Below are positions 38,142 to 47,392 of a stretch of 64,000 bases of DNA, one piece after another. The notes under the pieces are model-generated. The model saw nothing but the letters and a program-made list of their open reading frames with translations. It was not told the DNA's origin and did not search any database. The translations under genes and the position numbers were made by a program. Position 1 is the first letter of the stretch. Each line of letters starts with the position of its first letter. Source of the stretch: Methanoregulaceae archaeon (GTDB lineage Archaea; Halobacteriota; Methanomicrobia; Methanomicrobiales; Methanospirillaceae); contig JACTVG010000002.1 in assembly GCA_015660965.1 (NCBI GenBank), positions 62,001-126,000 of the forward strand, given 5' to 3'.

Positions 38142-39369
38142 CCTTTTTTCCGATGCGATGCATCTCATGCCAGGTGGTGTAAGCAGCCCGGTACGTGCAA
38201 TCAAACCCTATCCGTTCTATACCTCTTATGCAAGCGGTTCACATCTTTTTACTGTCGATGGTAAAAAGTTAATCGATTGTTGCCTTGCTTATGGTCCTAT
38301 GATTCTCGGGCATGGACATCCTCAAATTCAAAAAGCAATTGCAACACAATTAAAAAATGGCTGGCTTTATGGTACTCCGATTCCCATTGAACCTAAATTT
38401 GCTCGCTTAATCACAAATGATCATCCGAGTATTGACATGATCCGATTTGTATCAAGCGGGTCTGAGGCAACAATGGCAGCACTACGCCTTGCTCGCGGTT
38501 TCACCGGAAAAAAAGATATTGTCAAAATTGAAGGGGGATTCCACGGTGCTCATGATGCAGTTCTTGTAAAGGCTGGTTCTGGTGCAACAACACTAGGTGT
38601 ACCGGATTCAGCAGGAGTTCTAGCTGATGTGGTTGCTCATACACGGCAAGTGCCATTTAATGATCCCGAATCACTTGAGACGCTTCTTGCAAATAATAAT
38701 GATGTTGCAGCGTTGATTATCGAACCGATTCTCGGAAATATTGGGCCTATTCTTCCGGAAAAAAATTACTTAAAAGAGGTCAGATCAATAACTCGTTCGC
38801 ATGAAGTTCTCCTCATTTTCGACGAGGTAATTACTGGCTATCGTCTTGGTATTGGGGGGGCACAAGTTAAGTTCGGTATAAACCCCGATCTAACAACACT
38901 AGGTAAAATCATTGGAGGAGGACTACCTATTGGTGCATTTGGTGGCAAAAAAGAAATCATGGAACAAGTTGCTCCATCAGGACCTGTCTACCAAGCTGGT
39001 ACCTTTTCCGGAAACCCGCTTTCTCTCACTGCTGGATTTGCAACGTTGCAATGGCTGCATCATCATCCAAAAATGTATGTTAAACTTGATGAAATGTCGC
39101 GAATGATTGAGGATGCTGTGACTGACCGGGGCAATGGTTCATTTGTGCGATTGGGATCTATGTTCAAGTATTTCTTCCGGAATAAGCCACCACGCAATTA
39201 TAGTGAAGTAAAGGAATGTGATACTGGGATCTTCAACCAGTTTTGGATGCGTATGCTTAAGCGGGGTATTTTCCTTCCACCCTCTCAATTTGAGACCAAT
39301 TTCCTGTCTGTAGTACATTCTAAACAGGACACCGAAACAATTGCATGGGCATACCAATCATGTCTATAA
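38128..39369 (+). CDS. hemL: Glutamate-1-semialdehyde 2,1-aminomutase
   Basis: 413 residues, a class III PLP aminotransferase. PLP-lysine region [18 protein letters not shown] and substrate-site [18 protein letters not shown] and [12 protein letters not shown] are present. It converts glutamate-1-semialdehyde to ALA, the step between HemA and HemB. It overlaps hemB and hemC. Confidence 0.97.
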   Translation: MKSRDLFSDAMHLMPGGVSSPVRAIKPYPFYTSYASGSHLFTVDGKKLIDCCLAYGPMILGHGHPQIQKAIATQLKNGWLYGTPIPIEPKFARLITNDHPSIDMIRFVSSGSEATMAALRLARGFTGKKDIVKIEGGFHGAHDAVLVKAGSGATTLGVPDSAGVLADVVAHTRQVPFNDPESLETLLANNNDVAALIIEPILGNIGPILPEKNYLKEVRSITRSHEVLLIFDEVITGYRLGIGGAQVKFGINPDLTTLGKIIGGGLPIGAFGGKKEIMEQVAPSGPVYQAGTFSGNPLSLTAGFATLQWLHHHPKMYVKLDEMSRMIEDAVTDRGNGSFVRLGSMFKYFFRNKPPRNYSEVKECDTGIFNQFWMRMLKRGIFLPPSQFETNFLSVVHSKQDTETIAWAYQSCL

Positions 39370-40250
39370 AAATTGGCACACGAGGCAGTAAACTTGCATT
39401 AGCTCAGACTGACATTGTTTGTAAAAAGCTGTCAGCAATTGGTATAGATACAGAACAAGTAGTTATTACAACCCAAGGTGATACAACAACTGGGGTGCCA
39501 CTTCATGAAATTGGTGGTCAGGGTGTCTTTGTTCGAGCACTTGATGATGCCATTCTTGCAGGACAGGTCGATTGTGCTGTACATAGCATGAAAGATATCC
39601 CAGCGTATCGACCCTTAGGTTTAGTTACAGCTGCAATTCTCAAACGTGACCCTCCCGCAGATTACCTTGTTTTTATAAATCCAATATCCGGTTTTCAAGT
39701 GGTTGGTACATCGAGTACTCGTCGGCGCGCTCAAATGCTCCGTCATAATCCCAATATAATTATTAAAGATTTACGCGGAAATGTTGATACGCGTATAAGA
39801 AAACTAAAAGCGGGTGAGTACGATGCAATTATTCTTGCGGAGGCGGGTTTAATTCGCCTCGATATACGAGTGCCCGGTGAGCGCCTTTCACCGGAAATAT
39901 TTGTACCTTCACCAAATCAGGGTACGATAGCAGTCGTGAGTCGGGCAGATCCTTTGCTTATAGAGACACTTTCTATACTTGATGATCCTCATAGCCGTAC
40001 TGATATTGCGATTGAGCGAGCGGTTATGGAACAACTTGGCGGTGGATGTTTCACACCACTTGGCATTTATTGCCGTTCTGGTCACCTCATCGCTGAGGTT
40101 CTATCGTTGGATGGAAGTCGGACAGAGCGTATCGAAACGGATGTTGAAAATATAAAGAAAGCGCGAGATCAAGGGAGAATCCTACGAAGTCGTGCCCAAG
40201 ACTTGATTGATGAAGCACATGCAAGATTAAAGGTGTTCAATGCCCGGTAA
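39360..40250 (+). CDS. hemC: Hydroxymethylbilane synthase (porphobilinogen deaminase)
   Basis: About 296 residues from ATG 39360, chosen because the product then begins [28 protein letters not shown] and [13 protein letters not shown] match the family, and the dipyrromethane cofactor cysteine lies in GGGCFTPLG. It makes the linear tetrapyrrole. Overlaps hemL by ten bases and cobA by eleven. Confidence 0.96.
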   Translation: MSIKIGTRGSKLALAQTDIVCKKLSAIGIDTEQVVITTQGDTTTGVPLHEIGGQGVFVRALDDAILAGQVDCAVHSMKDIPAYRPLGLVTAAILKRDPPADYLVFINPISGFQVVGTSSTRRRAQMLRHNPNIIIKDLRGNVDTRIRKLKAGEYDAIILAEAGLIRLDIRVPGERLSPEIFVPSPNQGTIAVVSRADPLLIETLSILDDPHSRTDIAIERAVMEQLGGGCFTPLGIYCRSGHLIAEVLSLDGSRTERIETDVENIKKARDQGRILRSRAQDLIDEAHARLKVFNAR

Positions 40251-41007
40251 AGTGTATCTTGTTGGGTCGGGACCTGGGGCAGGGGGATTGCTTACGCATC
40301 GTGCGCGAAATGTGATCGATACTGCAGATGTGGTCCTCTTCGACCAGTTACTAGGTGAAGAGATTCTTACAAGTTTGCCCTCAAAGGCGGAACGGATTGA
40401 TTGCGGAAAATATGGTGGAATTCACACACTTGAACAGAAAGAGATAGAGGCCATAATGGTTGACCGTGCAAAAAAAGGAAAGGTCGTTGTAAGATTGAAA
40501 GGTGGCGATCCATTCTTATTTGGGAGAGGCGGTGAAGAGCTCGAAACGCTGCGAGCAGCTGGAGTAAAAGTGGAGATGGTTCCAGGTATTTCCAGCGCCC
40601 TTGCAGTCCCTGCTTCTATAGGTATTCCATTGACTCATCGGAAATATGCATCACAAGTTACGATAATTACTGGACACGAAGATCCCACAAAACCAAAATC
40701 AATGCTAGATTGGAAGTTACTTGCAAAAAGTCGCGGGACAATAGTAATTCTGATGGGAGTTAAAAATTTATCCAAGATTGTTACAGCTCTGATTAAAAAT
40801 GGTAAGAATACTGGTACTCCAATAGCAATTATTGAACGGGGATTCTGGAAAGATCGCCGAGTAATCGTTGGAACCCTCAAAACAATTGCTTCGATCGCAA
40901 AAAAAGCAGGTGTGAAACCTCCTGCTATTATCGTTATCGGTGATGTTGTAAAATTATATGATCCAAAAGCACCTGAACTAGTACCTATTAACGAGGAATC
41001 ACTATGA
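40240..41007 (+). CDS. cobA: Uroporphyrinogen-III C-methyltransferase
   Basis: 255 residues, the SUMT fold of the tetrapyrrole methylase family. GSGPGAGGLLTHRARNVID opens it, and VRLKGGDPFLFGRGGEELE and PGISSALAVPASIGIPLTHR follow. It methylates uroporphyrinogen III twice, giving precorrin-2. No hemD (uroporphyrinogen-III synthase) follows it. PsiE overlaps its stop by four bases. Confidence 0.95.
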   Translation: MPGKVYLVGSGPGAGGLLTHRARNVIDTADVVLFDQLLGEEILTSLPSKAERIDCGKYGGIHTLEQKEIEAIMVDRAKKGKVVVRLKGGDPFLFGRGGEELETLRAAGVKVEMVPGISSALAVPASIGIPLTHRKYASQVTIITGHEDPTKPKSMLDWKLLAKSRGTIVILMGVKNLSKIVTALIKNGKNTGTPIAIIERGFWKDRRVIVGTLKTIASIAKKAGVKPPAIIVIGDVVKLYDPKAPELVPINEESL

Positions 41008-41441
41008 TGGAATTAGTAAATAAATATGAAAAATGCGTTTATCTTGTACTGATATTTATAATTGCTGCGCTTGTCGCTTTTTCACTTCTTGATCTTACAG
41101 CACTAATTATTTATGATATTATCTCTCCTCCTATTTTCCTTCTCCAAAACCCTGAATTACTAGATATTTTGGGGTTCATTCTCCTGGTCTTAATAGGTAT
41201 CGAACTTCTTGATACAATCAAGGCGTATCTACAAGAGAATGTCATTCATTTTGAAATTGTAATTCTTCTTGCTATTGTCGCAGTTGCACGAAAGGTTATT
41301 CTCCTTGACCCAGCAGTTGCACCAGGAACGGAGTATGCTGGAATTGGTATTCTTATTATTGGTCTTGCGGGAGGGTACTATTTGATAAAAAAGGCGGGAT
41401 TCACGACTCCGGGAACTGTAGAACAAAAACCACCACTATAA
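41004..41441 (+). CDS. PsiE-family small membrane protein
   Basis: 145 residues with four membrane helices. The pattern LDILGFILLVLIGIELLDTIK and VAVARKVILLD is characteristic of the phosphate-starvation-inducible E family. The ATG overlaps the cobA stop, so it is translated with the tetrapyrrole genes. Function unknown, possibly transport or membrane homeostasis. Confidence 0.87.
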   Translation: MMELVNKYEKCVYLVLIFIIAALVAFSLLDLTALIIYDIISPPIFLLQNPELLDILGFILLVLIGIELLDTIKAYLQENVIHFEIVILLAIVAVARKVILLDPAVAPGTEYAGIGILIIGLAGGYYLIKKAGFTTPGTVEQKPPL

Positions 41442-41597
41442 TTTTAATGAACTGATAATCTTATTCCAAAAAAGTTTCTATTACTATTGTTATCATTTTT
41501 AATTTACTTTTAAAACGTGGGGTAGAATTTTTTTACATTCGTGACTCAAAAACACCGAATATAAAATGATAAATAATCTTGTGATTTACTATTGCCC

Positions 41598-42170
41598 ATG
41601 AGGGATCTGAAAAATAGCGTCCGACAGGTCATGAGAGAAAGACGGGAGGCGATGACACCTGCGCAAAGAATTGAAAAGAGTCTAAAGATTTGTAAGTTTA
41701 TTATGGGGTTAATTCATGACAGGGAGACTGTAATGATATACTCGGCAAAAGAAATGGAAGTAAATACAAAACCTATTATTAAGACGCTACTCAAACGCGG
41801 GAATCCTCTTGTAGTCCCAATTATTGTTAAAGAAGACATAAGCCTGAGATTGTCATATTTAAAAGATCTTTCTGTCCTTATACCCAGCACATTTGGTGTT
41901 CCTGAACCAATAGGAAGTGAAATTCCAGCTCGATCAGAAGATATTGATACAATTATCCTTCCGATGCTAGGATTTGACAGAAATGGCGGAAGACTAGGTT
42001 ATGGTGCAGGTTATTATGATAGGTTTCTCGCAAGAAATCCAAAAATACGAAAGATCGGAATTGCATTTGGATGTCAAGAAACTGAAACTGTGCCTGTTGA
42101 TGACAACGATATCCATATGAACTGCATTATAACTGAAGATGGAATTGTATATTCTGACGGGAAGTTTTGA
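41598..42170 (+). CDS. 5-formyltetrahydrofolate cyclo-ligase family protein
   Basis: About 190 residues from ATG 41598. The C-terminal signature FDRNGGRLGYGAGYYDRFL is the ATP/folate site, and the N-terminal basic segment SVRQVMRERREAM is typical. The family makes 5,10-methenyl-THF from 5-formyl-THF with ATP. Its stop overlaps the longest possible ftr start. Methanogens use tetrahydromethanopterin, so the real substrate may be a formyl-H4MPT. Confidence 0.88.
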   Translation: MRDLKNSVRQVMRERREAMTPAQRIEKSLKICKFIMGLIHDRETVMIYSAKEMEVNTKPIIKTLLKRGNPLVVPIIVKEDISLRLSYLKDLSVLIPSTFGVPEPIGSEIPARSEDIDTIILPMLGFDRNGGRLGYGAGYYDRFLARNPKIRKIGIAFGCQETETVPVDDNDIHMNCIITEDGIVYSDGKF

Positions 42171-42172
42171 AA

Positions 42173-43063
42173 ATGGAAATCAACGGTGCCAAAATTATTA
42201 ATACATTCGCTGAAGCGTTTCCTATCTGGATTTCACGAGTCATCCTAACAGCAGTAAACAAAAAATGGGCTTATGAGGCAGCAGTTGAAGCGACAGGGTT
42301 TGCATCATCAAAGATTGGTTGTCCTTGCGAAGCAGGAATTGAAGGATTTTTATCACGTAAACAAACGCCGGATCGTAGGGTAGGGATCTCAATTCTCATC
42401 TGTTCGGAGAGAAAAAATATTAAAAAGAATGTTGCTGAGAGGGTATCCCAATGCGTCCTTCCTACACCAACGGTCTCAGCATTTGATGGATTACCAGAGG
42501 CTGAATCCAGATTTTCAATAAGAATGCACTATTTTGGGGACTCTTACGAAGAAAGGTGTAATATTGGAGGGAGGAAATGTTGGAGGATACCCATTATGGA
42601 AGGGGACTATGTAGGTGAGGAAAGATTTGGTATCGTGAAGGGCATTGCTGGCGGCAATTTCCTTGTCATGGGTATGAACCAACGCTTGGCACTCTCTGGT
42701 GCAGAAGCCGCAGTGACTGCAATCAAAGGTATTAAAGGTGTTATAACAAGTTTTGCGGGGGGAATTGTCGCTAGCGGCTCTAAAGTGTCGTGTAAAAACT
42801 ACTTTTTTCCAATGCCAGCAAGTACTAACCATCTCTATTGCCCAACTCTCAAAGCAAAAATTAGTGAATCTCTTGTCCCAGATGGAGTAAATTCGATATA
42901 TGAGATCGTTATCAATGGCGTCAATGAAATGACTATGAAGAACGCAATGAAGACAGGTATTAAGGCTGCGACTAAAAAGGGTGGAATTATGTATATAGGG
43001 GCCTCAAATTTTGAAGGAAAACTTGGCCCATATAAGATTCATCTCTATGATCTTTTTAAATAA
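42173..43063 (+). CDS. ftr: Formylmethanofuran--tetrahydromethanopterin N-formyltransferase
   Basis: About 296 residues. ATG 42173 is preferred over a TTG two codons earlier, since homologues begin MEING. KIGCPCEAGIEGFL, RIPIMEGDYVGEE and GGNFLVMGMNQ are strongly conserved Ftr segments. It transfers the formyl group from methanofuran to H4MPT in CO2 reduction to methane, or the reverse. It follows the cyclo-ligase gene directly. Confidence 0.96.
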   Translation: MEINGAKIINTFAEAFPIWISRVILTAVNKKWAYEAAVEATGFASSKIGCPCEAGIEGFLSRKQTPDRRVGISILICSERKNIKKNVAERVSQCVLPTPTVSAFDGLPEAESRFSIRMHYFGDSYEERCNIGGRKCWRIPIMEGDYVGEERFGIVKGIAGGNFLVMGMNQRLALSGAEAAVTAIKGIKGVITSFAGGIVASGSKVSCKNYFFPMPASTNHLYCPTLKAKISESLVPDGVNSIYEIVINGVNEMTMKNAMKTGIKAATKKGGIMYIGASNFEGKLGPYKIHLYDLFK

Positions 43064-43215
43064 TTTTCAAATAAAAAATAATCCATTTTAAATAGAGTGA
43101 AAAATTTTTAGATACCTGCTATTCGAACACAATATAATCATCCTCACTGATAGATCTATTACCTTTGGATAAATACGTAAAAAATTTTGTAATACGTCGG
43201 GACATTCTCTAAAAC

Positions 43216-43229
43216 AAGTATTAATACTT
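43216..43229. promoter_or_regulatory. 14-base palindrome overlapping the putative cbi promoter
   Basis: AAGTATTAATACTT is perfectly self-complementary and is centred about 29 bases before the cbiT ATG (43252). Its TATTAATA core may be the TATA box, so a repressor bound there would block TBP. Two copies of AATACGT (43172-43178 and 43191-43197) lie upstream. No cobalamin riboswitch is visible. Confidence 0.45.
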
Positions 43230-43251
43230 TAACACAACTAAACTTTACCAA

Positions 43252-43794
43252 ATGAGCAATGAAAAGCTTCCCGGTGGTCCCACACAAGATGAAATAATGG
43301 CCATCGCTCTGTTTAAGCTCGGTTTACGGAGTAGTGATTGCATGTTGGAGGTTGGTTGTGGTACTGGAAAGATTTCAATTGCCACAGCACAAATTGCATC
43401 ACAAGTTTATGCAATTGACCGAAAACTCGAAGCGATTCAATATGCAAAAAAGGAAGCAAAAAAAAGCGGTGTGAAAAATATAAAATTTATAAATAGTGAA
43501 GCAACGGAGTTTCTTTCTAAAAATCATAGGAAATTCGATTGTGCATTTATTGGAGGATCTCACCAACTTGCTGAGATGCTACCATTGGTTGCACAATGTG
43601 TTCGTCGTAGTATTGTAGTGAATGCCGTGCTATTGAATACAGTACAGACTGCCGTTACTACGATGAAGCAACTCGAAATATTCCATGAAATAATACATGT
43701 CCAGGTTGCACGTTCACACGAAGTCGCAAAAAGTCACATGTTTAAACCAATTGATCCAGTTTACATTATTGTCGGGGAAGGAAGGGCATGCTGA
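43252..43794 (+). CDS. cbiT: Cobalt-precorrin-6B C15-methyltransferase (decarboxylating)
   Basis: 180 residues. It begins with PGGPTQDEIMAIALFKLGL, typical of CbiT, and has the SAM motif LEVGCGTGKISIATA. It methylates C15 and removes the acetate carboxyl at C12. First of eight tightly packed cbi genes; overlaps cbiL by seven bases. CbiE, its partner, is at the end of the operon rather than fused. Confidence 0.95.
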   Translation: MSNEKLPGGPTQDEIMAIALFKLGLRSSDCMLEVGCGTGKISIATAQIASQVYAIDRKLEAIQYAKKEAKKSGVKNIKFINSEATEFLSKNHRKFDCAFIGGSHQLAEMLPLVAQCVRRSIVVNAVLLNTVQTAVTTMKQLEIFHEIIHVQVARSHEVAKSHMFKPIDPVYIIVGEGRAC

Positions 43795-44393
43795 TCGGTC
43801 TTGGATTAGGACCGGGAAATCCTGAGTTGCTTACACTTCGAGCTGTTCGGTTGCTCCATGAAGCTGATAAGGTATTCGTCCCTGGGAGGATTGCTTACGA
43901 ACTTGTCAAACCATATCGGGATGCGACAGTACTCGAATTTCCAATGACCGATGATGAATCTCGTATTCGGGAATGTATACAAAAAAATGCAGCAGTAATC
44001 GCCTCATCAGCAAACGATGGAGTTGCGGTTTTTGGTATATTAGGGGATCCAAACTTTTTTTCAACATTTACTCGGCTCTGCGAAGTGATAACAGAAAAAT
44101 ATCCTAACATTGAAATTAGAACAGAACCAGGTATTAGTTCGATTACTGCCTTTGCATCAGCTGCAAATATTTCTCTCTCTAACGGTTTTATTGTCTCCGA
44201 TGGTGGGATACCAGAAGCTCGTATTCTGTTAAAAGTTCGGCGACCAAAGGAACGAGCAATGGAACTTAAAAAAGAGGGATACCGGGAATTTATTCTTGTC
44301 GAACGAATGTTCTTTCCTGATATGAAAGTATACAGAAACGGTGAGATTCCAGAAAAAAGTGACTATCTTAGCGTTATGTATGCAAGGCGATAA
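43788..44393 (+). CDS. cbiL: Cobalt-precorrin-2 C20-methyltransferase
   Basis: 201 residues, a tetrapyrrole methylase fold. It opens GLGLGPGNPELLTLRAVRLL and contains VFGILGDPNFFSTFTRL and PGISSITAFASAANISL. Slightly shorter than many CbiL proteins. It acts first in corrin ring methylation, on C20. Confidence 0.93.
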   Translation: MLIGLGLGPGNPELLTLRAVRLLHEADKVFVPGRIAYELVKPYRDATVLEFPMTDDESRIRECIQKNAAVIASSANDGVAVFGILGDPNFFSTFTRLCEVITEKYPNIEIRTEPGISSITAFASAANISLSNGFIVSDGGIPEARILLKVRRPKERAMELKKEGYREFILVERMFFPDMKVYRNGEIPEKSDYLSVMYARR

Positions 44394-44394
44394 T

Positions 44395-45123
44395 ATGAAA
44401 ACTGCAGCAAAACCTTTGGTTTATATTGTCGGTGCCGGTCCTGGAGATCCTGACTTGATCACAGTAAAAGGGCACAAACTCGTGGAGAGTGCTGATGTAC
44501 TTATCTACGCTGGTTCTCTTGTCAATCCTAGTTTGATATCCTCTTCGAAAGCGGAATTGAAACTCGATAGCTGGGGAATGAATCTTGAAAATATTATTGA
44601 GATCATGGAACAGCATGCAAAGGAAGGTAAGACTGTAGTTCGACTTCACTCTGGTGACCCTTCACTTTTTGGCGCTATTGTGGAACAAATTAGCGAATTA
44701 AAAGCACGAGGGATCGATGTTGAAATCATACCTGGTATTTCATCGTTATTTGCAGCAGCAGCAGTTCTTCAAACTGAACTTGTATTAAATGGTATTACAG
44801 ATTCTTTGATTATTACAAGACCGGCGGGAAACACCCTTGAGAAGGATCACATTCACGAGCTCTCTGCTTTTGGCGCGACAATAGCTGTTTTTTTAGGTTC
44901 AGATCGATTTGCGGAAATTACAAAAAAACTTACTTGCTCTCCAGAAACTCCAGCTGCGGTTATTTACCATGCTTCTTGGAATGACCAAAAGGTGATCCGC
45001 GGAACTGTTGCTAATATTGCAAAGAAAGTTCATGATGCCGGTATCAAAAAAACTGCAATTTTAATAATCGGACAAGTTGTCGAACCCAACGTAAAATTCA
45101 GGAGGTCACACCTTTATTCATGA
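44395..45123 (+). CDS. cbiF: Cobalt-precorrin-4 C11-methyltransferase
   Basis: About 242 residues from ATG 44395. IVGAGPGDPDLITVKGHKLV and VRLHSGDPSLFGAIVEQI are characteristic of CbiF/CobM. Starts one base after the cbiL stop codon. Overlaps cbiG by four bases (ATGA). Confidence 0.95.
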   Translation: MKTAAKPLVYIVGAGPGDPDLITVKGHKLVESADVLIYAGSLVNPSLISSSKAELKLDSWGMNLENIIEIMEQHAKEGKTVVRLHSGDPSLFGAIVEQISELKARGIDVEIIPGISSLFAAAAVLQTELVLNGITDSLIITRPAGNTLEKDHIHELSAFGATIAVFLGSDRFAEITKKLTCSPETPAAVIYHASWNDQKVIRGTVANIAKKVHDAGIKKTAILIIGQVVEPNVKFRRSHLYS

Positions 45124-45992
45124 AAGAAACGGTTGTGATTGCCTTTCCGCGATCTTTTAATCGAGCAGAAAGAATTGCCTCATATCTAAATGCTGAACTA
45201 CTTCGATATGAGCCCGGTATCTTTGAAAAAGCGTTTGGATCTTCATGTCGTATAATTGCCTTAATGTCCACGGGTATCGTTGTTCGTTCAATTGCTCCTT
45301 TGTTAAAAGATAAATGGGATGATCCGGTAGTCGTTGTCGTTAGTCCTGATTGTTTATACGCTATTCCTCTTATAGGTGGGCACCACGGTGCAAACGAATT
45401 GGCTGGCGAACTTGCATCGATAGGAATTAAACCTATATTCACAACTGCGACAGAGGTTATGGGAAAGGAGTCAGTTGAAGTGATTGCTAAAAAAAACAGT
45501 ATGACGGTTCTCAACCGAGATTCCACTCGATTGGTTAACGCTGCTATTCTTGATGGGAATATTCCTATCTATTCCGTTTCAGGTCCTGCGATTGTTATCG
45601 CCGCGCCAAACGTTTCAATTCTAATTAGACAAGGAGAATATGTTGTTGGCATCGGTTGCCGGAAAGGGATACATACGGATGAAATAGTTGATGCAATTTT
45701 AAAGGCACTTTCGTCATGTGGAATTTCTAGGAACGATGTGTTTGTTTATGCAACAACTGTGAAAAAGATTGGAGAATCAGGAATTGTTAACGCAATAAAG
45801 GCTCTTGATTCACATTTGATATTTTTAGATGATAATACTGTAAATTCACAAGTTGTTCACTCATCATCAAAAGCAAAAAGGATTGGGCTTTTGGGAGTTG
45901 CAGAGCCGTGTGCACTTGCGGTGTCAAAAAGAAAAGAACTGGTATTGAAAAAAACCGTTTATGGGAAGGTGACTATTGCCATTGCTCGATAA
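45120..45992 (+). CDS. cbiG: Cobalt-precorrin-5A hydrolase
   Basis: 290 residues. IALMSTGIVVRSIAPLLKDKW, VVVSPDCLYAIPLIGGHHGAN and GIGCRKG mark CbiG. It opens the delta-lactone ring and releases acetaldehyde. Overlaps cbiH by 17 bases if the TTG at 45976 is used. Confidence 0.95.
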   Translation: MKETVVIAFPRSFNRAERIASYLNAELLRYEPGIFEKAFGSSCRIIALMSTGIVVRSIAPLLKDKWDDPVVVVVSPDCLYAIPLIGGHHGANELAGELASIGIKPIFTTATEVMGKESVEVIAKKNSMTVLNRDSTRLVNAAILDGNIPIYSVSGPAIVIAAPNVSILIRQGEYVVGIGCRKGIHTDEIVDAILKALSSCGISRNDVFVYATTVKKIGESGIVNAIKALDSHLIFLDDNTVNSQVVHSSSKAKRIGLLGVAEPCALAVSKRKELVLKKTVYGKVTIAIAR

Positions 45993-46758
45993 TGAGAAAG
46001 GTTCCCTTTCGATTGTAGGTATTGGACCGGGAAGTCGTGACCAGATGACTGTTCGGGCGCTCAAAGTGCTTGCTGGAGCCGAAATTATCATCGGAAATGA
46101 TACCTATCTCGAACAACTCAAACCACTGTTAATCGGGAAACAAGTGATCCGAAGTTCGATGGGAAAGGAAGTGGAAAGAGCACAGGTAGCTATCAAGCTC
46201 GCTAATACCCATAATGTTGCAATTGTCTCAGGAGGAGACGCAGGAGTTTACGGGATGGCGAGTATCGTTCTTGAGGTACTAGAACGCTCAGACATTGATA
46301 TTCCTATCCAGGTTATTCCTGGGATAACAGCTGCTAATGCAGCCGCATCAAGAGTTGGTTCACCCCTTTCTGGAGACTTCGCCGTTATAAGTCTATCAGA
46401 TCTTTTAACTCCAATTGAAATAATTGAGAAAAGGCTCGAAGCAATATTCTCTATTGGTATTCCAGTGGTGCTATATAACCCCAAGAGTCGAGGTAGACCA
46501 CATAACTTTTCAAAAGCAATGACGATCGCACGAAAATATCTTTCCAATGCTACTCCAATTGCACTCGTAAAAAATGCTTACCGGGAAGATGAAAAAATTA
46601 TGATTACGACACTTGGGGAGATTGAGAGATATGATAACAGTATAGATATGCACACAACTGTAATTATTGGCGGCATCGAGACTAGAACCTGGAGGAAGGG
46701 AACAGATGTCAAAGGAATCATTACCCCGCGAGGATACCACCAAAAATATGTATACTGA
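45976..46758 (+). CDS. cbiH: Cobalt-precorrin-3B C17-methyltransferase
   Basis: 260 residues. IVGIGPGSRDQMTVRALKVL and VSGGDAGVYGMASIVLEVL identify CbiH/CobJ. It contracts the ring after C17 methylation. The start is TTG at 45976 or the TTG at 45982; AAGGTGA (45964-45970) is better spaced for the latter. Overlaps cbiC by 53 bases. Confidence 0.93.
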   Translation: MPLLDNEKGSLSIVGIGPGSRDQMTVRALKVLAGAEIIIGNDTYLEQLKPLLIGKQVIRSSMGKEVERAQVAIKLANTHNVAIVSGGDAGVYGMASIVLEVLERSDIDIPIQVIPGITAANAAASRVGSPLSGDFAVISLSDLLTPIEIIEKRLEAIFSIGIPVVLYNPKSRGRPHNFSKAMTIARKYLSNATPIALVKNAYREDEKIMITTLGEIERYDNSIDMHTTVIIGGIETRTWRKGTDVKGIITPRGYHQKYVY

Positions 46759-47392
46759 TTTGGGTGCGGAAACAAATGAGGCGTACGAGATCTCCCATAA
46801 GTCGCGGATGCTCGCCCGGAAAGTAATTGGAAATGCTTCACCAGAAGACCGAATCCGACAACGATGTTCAATTGCCGTCGGAGACTTTACTATGGCACCT
46901 CTCATGAGGTTCTGCCATGAACCTATTTCTGTAACGTTAAGTGCACTTGCAAAGGGAGTATCTTTAATCAGTGATATCAGAATGGTTCAAATCGGAATTC
47001 AGAAAAAAGGTCATACGTCAGAAGTTCTTTGTGCTTTGGATTTTGGACATGACATCGCACGCAACCGAGAAATAACTCGCACTTCCGCAGGATTTTTGGC
47101 TCTTAAGAACAAAGTCGGAGGTTCGATAGTTATTATCGGAAATTCACCATCAGCACTTCTTACGGTTTGTGAAATGGTTAAGCAGGGGATTTGTCCAGCA
47201 GTTATTATTGGAACACCTGTAGGGTTTGTTAACGCAGCTGATTCTAAAGAAGCATTGCGAAATCTCAATATTCCCTCTATATCGAATGAAGGAACACGGG
47301 GGGGGACTCCGGTTGCTGTAGCAGCGATTAATGAATGTATTACAATTTATGCTGAGGACCAAAATAATGCTAGACCCGGTCACAGGATTTAA
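46706..47392 (+). CDS. cbiC: Cobalt-precorrin-8 methylmutase
   Basis: About 228 residues from ATG 46706, preceded by GGAGGAAGGG. The precorrin-8X methylmutase pattern ISHKSRMLARKVIGN, with the catalytic His, and GNSPSALLTVCEMV and IIGTPVGFVNAADSKE are present. It moves the methyl group from C11 to C12, giving cobyrinate precursor. Confidence 0.94.
   Translation: MSKESLPREDTTKNMYTDLGAETNEAYEISHKSRMLARKVIGNASPEDRIRQRCSIAVGDFTMAPLMRFCHEPISVTLSALAKGVSLISDIRMVQIGIQKKGHTSEVLCALDFGHDIARNREITRTSAGFLALKNKVGGSIVIIGNSPSALLTVCEMVKQGICPAVIIGTPVGFVNAADSKEALRNLNIPSISNEGTRGGTPVAVAAINECITIYAEDQNNARPGHRI

Noticed and set aside
43064-43251. Possible cobalamin riboswitch before cbiT
   Set aside because: No B12-box-like GCCACTG sequence or long pairing pattern; only a palindrome and direct repeats are visible.
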